Below are positions 55,891 to 64,000 of a DNA stretch of 64,000 nt, piece after piece. The notes beneath the pieces are model-generated. The model did not search any database and had not been told where the DNA came from. It saw only the letters and a program-made list of their open reading frames with translations. The DNA comes from Heliocidaris tuberculata. Lineage: Eukaryota > Echinodermata > Echinoidea > Camarodonta > Echinometridae. How positions within the stretch are numbered: position 1 is the stretch's first letter; every line of letters starts with the position of its first letter. The stretch spans positions 1,373,500-1,437,499 of the forward strand of contig CM046844.1 in NCBI GenBank assembly GCA_025618425.1. The letters run 5' to 3'. A program made the position numbers and the translations under genes.

Positions 55891-58215
55891 AATTTCAATT
55901 CAATTCAATTCAGTTTTATTCAATTCCAATAAAATACAATATACAAAATACAATCATGACAGAATAACAGTATAAATCCATCAAGAGTACAGAATAAGGT
56001 AGAATAATAAAACAATAAAACAATACAACAGATAACAATACAAGATAGAGTATTATTGGAATTGGGTGGCCATAAAAAACCATGAGGATTTGTCGAGACG
56101 ACCACCCTTAATAAAGGTAAAATAAGTTGCATTGAACATTCAATATAATATAGAAAATTTAAAAGATAATAGCGTACTATAAAGGAACAAGTAATTAAGA
56201 ATATATGACATATTTTATCCAAAAATACATATTACCGCACAAACCCAACAATACAAGGCAGTAAAATCAAGAATTCAAAATTTCAAACACTTGTGATTAA
56301 GTAGGTTTTGAGTTTTCTTTTAAAGGTATTCATTGAGTTAAGTGATTTTATTTCTAGTGGGAGATTATTCCAGATAACAGGAGCATGATGTTTAAAAGAG
56401 AATAGTGCGTAAGTTTTATTAACAGTCCATAGATATTTATTTCTGCTTCTTGTATTATGGTCATGAACAGCTGAATTCAAAGTGAGCATTGATGATAATG
56501 ATTTATGGAGCATATTCTGCTTATGTTTAAAGAGTAATATTGCACAGTAGTAAGAGGTGAGTTGAAAGACAGTAAGAACATTCAATTTAACAAATAATTC
56601 TTTAGTATGGGCTTGTCTCCAAGAAAATGAACAGATATACGAATAACTCTTTTCTGTAGTATATACAATGGTTGCAGTTTCGTCGGATATGTGTTTGCCC
56701 ACACTACATTACAGTAAGATAAATAAGGCAAGATTAAGGTGTTATACAAAATAATAAGAATACGTTTGGGCAAGAAATTGCTAAGTTTGCGGATGACACC
56801 AACATTTTTGGATATTTTGTTTGTTACATCTATTATATGGTTATTCCATGTAAGTTTTTCATCAATTAAGACACCTAAAAATTTTGTGTGACTTACATGT
56901 TTTATAACTTTATTATTCATTTTTATATCTAATAATTCTGTGTTATTATTTTTAGTATAATTATTATCATAAAAATATATATAATTTGATTTTTCCATAT
57001 TTAAAGATAATTTGTTATAGTAAAACCATTCAGATACTTTCTGCAATTATTGTAAGAAACGCATTGCACACGATTAGATAAGTAGTTTTGAAACCAGAGT
57101 AGAGGAAGACCCCTTATTCCATAAAATTGCAGTTTATGTAATAGTATGGTATAGTCGATGCAATCAAATGCCTTACTTAAGTCTAAAAATATTCCAACAG
57201 TATGAAGTTTCTTATTCAAAGCATTAATTATATAATCATGTAGGTTAATCAAAGCCATTTCGGGAGATACGTTTTTAAAAAAACCAAACTGATAATCATT
57301 CAAAAGAAAATTACTTAAAAGGAAATCGTATAATCGATTATATACAATTCTTTCTAAGATCTTTGAAAAGTATGGAAGTAATGAAATAGGGCGATAATTA
57401 GAAACATCATGTAGGTTATATATAGGGATTACTTTAGAAATTTTTAGTTTAGAAGGAACAATACCAGAAGACAAGGATAAGTTTAAAATATGGCATAATG
57501 GTTGCAAGATAAGTATTATTACTTTCTTCATAACTAGAGGATTTAAATTGTCAATACCACAACTACTACTACATTTATTTTTTTTAGTAACTTCAATTAT
57601 TTCATTTTCAGTTACAGGTTTAAAAAATAATGATTTAGGATATTTCTGTGGCAAGAAATTGGCATAATCATTGTTGTTTAGGTGATTGTCGGAATCATTT
57701 ATTAATAATCCAATTTTTATAAAGAACTGGTTAAAACTATTTCCTATATTCTTATCCCCGCATACAGTGTTCCCATTATCATATACAAAGTTAGGCAAAT
57801 TATTCTTTTTACTACCAAGTACCTCTTTAATAATGTTCCATGTCTTTTTTAGATTACCACTAGACTCCTGAAACTTATGTTCATAAAACCTTTTCCGAGC
57901 GTTCTTTAATGACTTGTTAACAAAATTTCTTATTTTTGCATATTTTTTCTTAGTATTATAGTTTGGATTTTCACGATATTTCTTAAATAATTTATTTTTC
58001 TTCCGTACCTTTTGTAATAACGTTGAATCGATCCAAGGTTTCTTCCTTTTCTTATTCCCTTTGATTCTGGAAACTTTTTGAAATACATTATCATATAAAT
58101 TACTGAATTTCATTAAAAATCTGTTGTAAGCAATTTCAGCATTTTCACAAAATAATATATGATTCCAGTCAATAACAGCAAGTTTTTCTTTGAAAGTAAC
58201 AATACTTACAAAAAA
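55890..58215 (-). mobile_element. CR1/L2-like LINE copy 1, 5' truncated, catalytic core deleted
   Basis: The copy lacks the endonuclease domain; its 5' end is at about 58213, in the linker (TFKEKLAVIDWNHIL). It continues through the reverse transcriptase to a stop at 56283 and a 3' UTR, ending in (GAATT)n at about 55898-55912. An internal deletion at about 57050 removes the GVPQGS and FADD motifs. It is the same family as copy 2 at 60250-62118. Confidence 0.88.
56283..57046 (-). pseudogene. LINE ORF2 thumb and C-terminal part, frameshifted
   Basis: After the deletion joint the frame resumes at KVSEWFYYNKLSLNMEKSNY, then HTKFLGVLIDEKLTWNNHI, LILPYLSYCNVVWANTYPTK and LQPLYILQKRVIRI. A frameshift at about 56600 moves it to another frame. 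That frame reads SAVHDHNTRSRNKYLW, FKHHAPVIWNNLPLEIKSLN and FKRKLKTYLI before the stop. These are the expected final motifs of CR1/L2-like ORF2. Confidence 0.85.
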
Positions 58216-58263
58216 TAACAAAACAAACAAACAAAATTCTATTTTTTGAGGCAGATTCATCAT
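57001..58263 (-). pseudogene. LINE ORF2 linker and reverse transcriptase N-terminal half
   Basis: A 420-codon open frame. The linker has KRKKPWIDSTLLQKVRKKNK and YKKYRENP-like sequence. Reverse transcriptase blocks include SSCGIDNLNPLVMK, SKVIPIYNLHDVSNYRPISL, LSNFLLNDYQFGFFKNVS and the first catalytic Asp in GIFLDLSKAFDCIDYT. The frame then passes the deletion joint after NRVQCVSYNN and ends out of frame. The first 22 codons (MMNLPQKIEFCLFVLLFFVS...) come from flanking DNA, not the LINE, and happen to look like a signal peptide. Confidence 0.85.
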
Positions 58264-58419
58264 TCCAATCCAAAAAGCACATTAACAAGAACAGGAACAA
58301 AGAAAATTAAAAAGCCGAGTGCCTCGAAAAATTGATTTACATTCATGTTCCGAAGTTCTGAACTTCATCCCATTTGTAAACGATCATTTCTACTCAAACT
58401 TTAACAAATGGAATGAGTG

Positions 58420-58680
58420 AAATGTAACTTTAACACGATCGCAATGTCCTTCGAAAAAAAAAATCAACTCAAGGGCATTTTCAGTCAGATTAGATTCAGA
58501 TTCAGATTCAGATTAATCTTTATTGGTCTATATGATTCAACACATAGAAATTTAGTTTCCATTGGCTTGTTACACACAATACAGTACATAGTACAATACA
58601 ATAAACACAACATAATATAACAAACAGCAATACTTAAAGACATTGACTGATGGGAAACGAATAACATAAACTTTTTACAA
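58420..58680 (-). mobile_element. LINE/SINE 3'-end fragment with GAATCT tail
   Basis: On the minus strand, ACCAATAAAGATTAATCTG is followed by (GAATCT)n at 58490-58515. It is a 3'-end remnant like those at 27205 and 38030. No coding sequence. Confidence 0.5.
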
Positions 58681-58735
58681 TGTATGTGTCTATAAGAATT
58701 CTACCAGCTCCTGTCTAATGCAAAACAGTTCTTAA

Positions 58736-58736
<1 letters not shown>

Positions 58737-58805
<69 letters not shown>
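58737..58805. repeat. (AT)n microsatellite
   Basis: Nearly 70 bp of pure AT alternation. Confidence 0.95.
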
Positions 58806-58807
<2 letters not shown>

Positions 58808-58951
58808 ATTTCATATTGCCTATTGCCCATTGCCTATATTACAAAAATGACATAACTTTGTCGTTTTAGCCGAGATCCTTGTGAAATTCACATGAAATTT
58901 AAATGAAACTACTCCTACACCATTACCTACGGAAATTCAGTCAATATAGTT

Positions 58952-59553
58952 ATAGGGAAATCCAACCTTAATAGCAAGTTGCTTTGAAAGAAAGAGGAAA
59001 AATCAGAGAAGCAGATTGGTGAAAGTTTGAACGAAATCGGACAAGCAATCGGACAAGCAATAAGAAAGTTATGAATTTTTGAAAGTTGTAATCACTATGC
59101 ATATGGGAATTTCAAATTGGCGGAATAGGTAATGTCACTGTGATGTAGCTGTGGACAACTCCCCCATTCGCTCTAACACACAAAATGACTAAAATGTCAC
59201 TTTTTTTCAAAATGCATTACTCAGTAGGATCTTTTCGTTCATGAGGACCTATAACAATATGCTATCTCCAATATATTTTGAGTACAGCCCTGAGGGTAAA
59301 AGCGCCTCGAAGAAAACCGCAAATTAATGATATTTTTGTGTACGACAAATGGGAGAGTTGTCCACAAAAATGTCACAATTGACTCACCAAATTACCAATT
59401 TGAGATTCGCATAGATGTAGTGATCTCATTTTTCAAACATCCATAACTTTCTTAGTTCTTGTCCGATTTCTTTCAAACTTTCACCATCCTGTTTTTCTTA
59501 TTTTTCTGCTTTCACACAAATCATCTTATTACTAAGGTTGGATTGCCCTTTAA
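58952..59553. repeat. TTAA foldback, family B
   Basis: The right end is GGTTGGATTGCCCTTTAA with TTAA at 59550-59553. The left end AGGGAAATCCAACCTT is its imperfect complement, and its TTAA has mutated to TTAT. It matches 34110-34730 over its length. Confidence 0.82.
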
Positions 59554-60249
59554 GTCTTTTTTAAGATGTCACGAATAAAAATCTCGTTGCATATTCTACA
59601 CATCCTGTGTGATGATATAACAATGACTAAAACAAATGTTTGAAAAACTTCAACCAAATTGTTGCTCTTAATATAGAAAAAAAAAATGATTCTATAGAAT
59701 ATGTCATCAATGTCCTATAATAATCTTACATCACAAATATTGCTTCTATGATAAATGTTTCATGTCTGGGAGACCTGCACTTATATCTCCTCTCACAAAT
59801 GACTGAAATTACATACAAAAGGAAATAATAAACTCCGATCGTCGTAGTCATGGTAGTAATTCCATGAACCACTCAAATAATTGCAGCCACATTCTCTTCT
59901 CATAATGACATTCATAACTACAATATGTTGACATTCATGTTTTACCCATATTGAAAATAGCAATATTCATGGTCGTAATAGCAGAGATAAGTTCAGGGTC
60001 AACATGGTTGTAGTAAGAAGAATGAAAATTCCTCTTCCAGGAGAACGATAACATTAAATGGTCCAATGTAAAGCCAGCGTACCTAAAAGATGAAGGGGAG
60101 TGTCATAGCGTGGGTCTAGCCATAGAGCTAGGGAGGGGGGGGGGGGGGGGGGAGGCACGGGAAGGGTCTCCTACTCGGTAAACAGTAAATGAAATCAAAT
60201 GAAATCAACTCAAATCAATTTACTGAACTAAAATCCACGATTTGGGATT
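59554..60249. other. Intergenic DNA, no gene recognised
   Basis: AT-rich sequence with a G-run of over 20 bases at 60127-60152. AAATGAAATCAAATGAAATC at about 60187 may be the tail of another retroelement. Confidence 0.5.
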
Positions 60250-60481
60250 ATAATGAATATACAAATACAAAGGAAGATTAAAAATAGGTTACAGATGATC
60301 AATCAATGTTATCATTCTCCTAGAAGAGGATTATACTGTCGTACTCGTACTGAAAATAATAGAAGGAAGTATGTTCGATGTCGAAATTACACTAATAAAT
60401 TATTGAGAATAGCACGTAGGGACTACTACAGGATAACATTCCAGGCAGTTAAGGGTAACATGAAAGCTTATCTATAATCGT

Positions 60482-60985
60482 ATGTATTGTTATTTATATA
60501 GTAATTCTCTTTTGAATGAAAATCAATATGGGTTTCTAAAGAATGTGTCTACAGAAATGGCTGTTATCGATCTCCATGATTATCTAATTAACGCACTCAA
60601 CAAAAGATTACATGCTATTGGTGTCTTCTTAGACTTAAGCAAAGCCTTTGACACTATTGACTTTTCTATATTATTATCTAAACTTTATTGTTATGGGATA
60701 AGAGATATACCACTTCTTTGGTTTAAAAGTTATTTACATGGTAGAACTCAGTGTGTACCATTCAATGGTGTTTTATCTGATTCATTAATGATATCATGTG
60801 GTGTACCCCAGGGGTCAATCTTTGGGCCACTTCTGTTTTTACTATATGTAAATGAACTCCCACACTGTTCCGATAAATTGAAATTCATTCTCTTTGCTGA
60901 TGACACTAATATCTTGTACTCATCAAATGACATTGTGTCTTTATATAGTACCCTGAATGTTGAATTGCGTGAAGTATCGAATTGA
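60482..60985 (+). pseudogene. LINE reverse transcriptase core (both catalytic blocks)
   Basis: The open frame includes GVFLDLSKAFDTIDFS (first catalytic Asp), RTQCVPFNGVLSDSLM, GVPQGSIFGPLLFLLYVNEL and the FADDTN active site. It ends at a stop after LREVSN, where the related copy at 57001-58263 would continue as SEW. This is the piece that copy 1 has lost. Confidence 0.87.
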
Positions 60986-61091
60986 TTTGATTGTAACAGA
61001 TTGATTTTGAACACAGAAAAGTCTAATTTTATATATTTTCATTCCAAATATAAGCATATTTCTCCGAATATATATATCATTTAACATCAGA

Positions 61092-61714
61092 ATGGAAGCT
61101 AATATCCTTAAACGTGTCGCCCAAACCAAATTCTTAGGTATTTTTATAGATGAAAACTTATCATGGAAAACACATATAACTCACATTAAAAAAATAATGT
61201 CTAGGAATACTGGTGTCATCAGCAAACTTCGCCATACCTTGCCTCATTCTGTTCTTCTCATGTTATACAATACATTAATACTACCATTTCTTACTTATTG
61301 TAATATCGTTGGGCTAATACTTACCCGACGAAATTGCACTGTTTATATATTCTACAGAAAAGGATTGTAAGAATAATTACCTTGTCTCATTATCAAACCC
61401 ATTCTATACCATTGTTCAAGAAACTGGGTATTCTAAATGTTTACGAGATAAATGAATACATGTGTGCAATACTTATATTTAAGAATGGAAAAAGTCAGTT
61501 TCCTAATACCATATCCAGTATGTTTATAATTAATAGTGCAATACACAATTATGATACTAGAAATAAGAATAAATATCATCGATGGCATGTTAATTCAGAA
61601 ACTGCATCATATTCCTGCAGACATCATGCTCCTGTGATTTGGAACTCGCTTCCCTCTGATCTAACTCAAATTTCATTTTACAACTGTTTCAACGCAAACT
61701 CAAAATTTTTTTGA
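61092..61714 (+). pseudogene. LINE ORF2 thumb and C-terminal part, frameshifted
   Basis: AQTKFLGIFIDENLSWKTHI and LILPFLTYCNIVG lie in one frame. After about 61340, LYILQKRIVRIITLSHYQTH, NSAIHNYDTRNKNKYH and RHHAPVIWNSLPSDL lie in another. The order is the same as in the copy at 56283-57046. Stops and frameshifts make it a pseudogene. Confidence 0.85.
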
Positions 61715-62118
61715 TCACACGTGACACTCATTGAATGTATGTGTCAAACTCTCTCCTTCTCTCTCCTCTATTCTTTTTCTTCTCATCTCTAATTTCTCCT
61801 TTGCTATCCCTATTGTGTATCCTTGTGTGTATAGGGTTTGTGCCGGTATTCTGTGCAATTTCTTATATTATGATATTACCCAAGACTTTACTTGGTTCTT
61901 GTTTTTAATATATATTCATTAAATTCTAAATATTTAGGAAGCTGTCTTGACAAAACCTTCTCTGTTTTTTTAACAGCTGTGCCTCATTCTCATATGTCTA
62001 TACATGTATTATTCCGATTATGTACATTTTTAAATGTGGAATTGCATGTTTTTATTAATGTAAAATGTTTTTATTGTGATGGAATCTAATAAACTGAACT
62101 GAACTGAACTGAACTGAA

Positions 62119-62630
62119 ATCGGAATATCAGTCATTGAAAAATAATGAAGCAAAAAACACACAAACAAACAAACAAACAAAAAAACACACAAAGGCAACA
62201 CAACAAGAGGCAAACTACAATCATATGTTATAATCAGGAAAATGAAATGATTAACAAGGCCACCGATGATAGTTAGATAAGGATATGGATACTTCCATCT
62301 TCTTTTCTCGTGCCCCTCCACTCCCTTTCCTTTTCTCATTTTTGTCATATTTTTCTCAATTCGATTGAACTTGAATTTGAACTTGAAAACTATTCTCCAG
62401 CAATAAACACATAGCAAATGGCATATGCGGAGATTTCTTGTCAAGGCCGGGGGACGAGAATAGCCTTTGCCACTGGTTGCTGTACAAAATTAAAAATTTC
62501 CGGGGGGGGGGGGGAAGCATCCCCCATCCCCCGGGTCCGGGGTCGCCGCCCATGGCAAATGGTAAACAAAAGATTGGAGAACATAATCATATCCTCGTAA
62601 TTCCGCCATTGCCTCTACACATTCAAACTA
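62119..62630. other. Intergenic DNA, no gene recognised
   Basis: (AAAC)n lies near 62158-62180. TTGAACTTGAATTTGAACTT at 62366 may be another retroelement tail. A G-run is at 62501-62512, followed by GC-rich sequence. Confidence 0.5.
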
Positions 62631-62635
62631 ATACG

Positions 62636-62645
62636 TATAAAAGAG

Positions 62646-62710
<65 letters not shown>

Positions 62711-62831
62711 AGTACAGAGATTCTTTCTTGAAGACTAGTATCTTTCATCTGGTTTACTGGTCCTTTTCAGGACTTCACCTTTTAAAGAAAAAAATCTCTG
62801 TACTCCTATTCTCTTTTTCGCTCTTTTATAT
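62636..62831. repeat. Palindrome containing a (TA)n microsatellite
   Basis: TATAAAAGAGCGA at the left pairs with TCGCTCTTTTATA at the right. AGGAGTACAGAGATT at 62708-62722 pairs with AATCTCTGTACTCCT at about 62791-62805. About 60 bp of TA (62648-62708) lie within the left arm only. Confidence 0.8.
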
Positions 62832-62973
62832 CTCCTTTTCTCTCCTTGTTCTACTATCCTTCTAATGTTACATGTCTAAAACCCAACAGTCCTTTCAGGA
62901 CTTACACACAATCATGGTGAACCGTAAACCTCATCAACATTATCTATTCCACCTCGCAATATACAGTGGTATA

Positions 62974-63675
62974 CAGTGCGTCCCAGAAAAAGTTAACAGT
63001 CAGAAAGAAGTCTCCCAAAATAGATATTTCAAAATATTAGAAGCGAAGTTTCATTTCTGTGGATAGCTTACAGTCTCTTTTATTAAATGACACCTAAATA
63101 CCTGAAGGCCACTTTCGACTGGTATCAGCACTGTTGAGAGTCATGTAAAGGCTTAGAAATGTTCATATTTTGATCAATAACAGACAATTGATTAAAGAAC
63201 AGACATTGTTCTCTGAATCTACTTACGTATCCCATCAGCATTATTATCTGATTATGCTTTAGTGAGCAATTAACTACTTTTTAAAAGTGTTTTGAAATAT
63301 CAATTTTGGCGAGTTTTTAATTCAAGCTGGCTTTCTCAGTCAATCATAGAGTTTTGATGGGATATTTCAGCACATACAGAAACCAAGCCTATTCTTTCAT
63401 GAATTGCTATTTAATAATCAGAATATGAAAATTTCTAAAGTGTTTTCAAGAACTCAACTTTGCTAATACCAATACAATTTTTTAGTGAATAATGGATTTT
63501 GCATAATTTTCACTACAATGGCTTTTACTCACTCAAGCGAAAAATATGGTCAGATGTTTTTTGACAGGAGAGACCCTGAGCTATCCACAGGTATAAGAAT
63601 TTTCTACAAATATATTTTGAAATATTTATTTGGGGAGACTTTTTCTGACTGTTAACTATTTTCTGGGACACACTG
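62974..63675. mobile_element. Tc1/mariner-like nonautonomous foldback, 702 bp, TA target
   Basis: The left end reads CAGTGCGTCCCAGAAAAAGT and the right end TTCTGGGACACACTG. TA flanks both (62972-62973 and 63676-63677). The outer motif AGTTAACAGTCAGAAA pairs with TTTCTGACTGTTAACT, and long internal arms pair. It is the same family as 44576-45524. No transposase is encoded. Confidence 0.88.
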
Positions 63676-63677
63676 TA

Positions 63678-64000
63678 GAGCTTTCCATAATTAACCATGT
63701 CAACTAATAAGGGGTGTCATTCAAGATTCAAAAGGACCCTAATGTATCACGTCATCTTATCTTCTTTTGAGATAAGCGGCCTATATTTTTTTTCCAAAAG
63801 AGCGCATTATCGAGAGTAAAACCTAGCTGCAGCAACCACTTTCCTTTGAAATATGAATTACAATTAACTTTGATTAAAATGATTAATGGATGGAAATGCG
63901 TTTCCTCAATCAATGGTCTTATACCATTAGTCTATTGTCGGACGAGGGCCGATAGAACGTTAATCATTATTAATTCACGCATAGTGGAGCAATCAGCTAT
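63678..64000. other. Right window end, no feature recognised
   Basis: AT-rich sequence with no ORF of interest and no clear repeat structure. Confidence 0.5.

Larger units (their letters stand above)
60250..62118 (+). mobile_element. CR1/L2-like LINE copy 2 with internal deletion and (AACTG)n tail
   Basis: Linker sequence (RKYVRCRNYTNKLLRIARRD) starts near 60360. A deletion at about 60470, relative to copy 1, jumps to YSNSLLNENQYGF and loses about 170 codons of the reverse transcriptase N-terminal part. The C-terminal part follows with frameshifts. The 3' UTR ends AATAAACTGAACTG and further AACTG units at 62088-62117. Confidence 0.87.

Overview
This is eukaryotic nuclear DNA, AT-rich and dense in repeats, most probably from a marine deuterostome invertebrate. 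An echinoderm such as a sea urchin is my best guess, but the sequence alone does not settle the species. The evidence is one host gene with introns at the positions of the human orthologue, AT-rich noncoding DNA, abundant long foldback (inverted-repeat) elements, tRNA-derived SINEs, 5'-truncated CR1/L2-like LINEs, and many microsatellites and homopolymers. Nothing prokaryotic is present.

The only host gene I can support is GCH1, GTP cyclohydrolase I, the entry enzyme of tetrahydrobiopterin and pteridine synthesis. It lies on the minus strand from the ATG at 42774 to the TAA at 13841, in six coding exons: 42363-42774, 26709-26818, 22473-22528, 20362-20393, 17776-17860 and 13841-13967. All splice sites are GT-AG, the phases join exactly, and the total of 822 nt encodes 273 residues. 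The zinc and catalytic residues are present. The five introns (about 15.5, 4.2, 2.1, 2.5 and 3.8 kb) are full of mobile elements.

Layout. 1-13840, downstream of GCH1: a truncated foldback, a large palindrome with mirrored trinucleotide repeats and a hammerhead-like motif, further foldbacks, a SINE and hAT-like MITEs. 13841-42774: GCH1 with intronic SINEs, MITEs, TTAA-flanked foldbacks, an inverted pair of about 0.5 kb units, and a 1.8 kb element carrying eight exact-length 147-bp tandem repeats. 42775-43200: likely GCH1 5' region. 43200-52650: simple repeats, a Tc1/mariner-like nonautonomous element, a foldback, and a 2 kb minisatellite of 17-bp units with an 84-bp higher-order period. 52650-62120: four decayed LINE copies or fragments in both orientations. 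62630-64000: another palindrome around a TA microsatellite and a second Tc1-like foldback.

The recurrent signal that no single standard feature explains is a set of long palindromic elements sharing the terminal pattern TTAAAGG...CCTTTAA in at least four sequence families, one of them nested inside another repeat. I found no CRISPR array, operon, rRNA or convincing free-standing tRNA gene.
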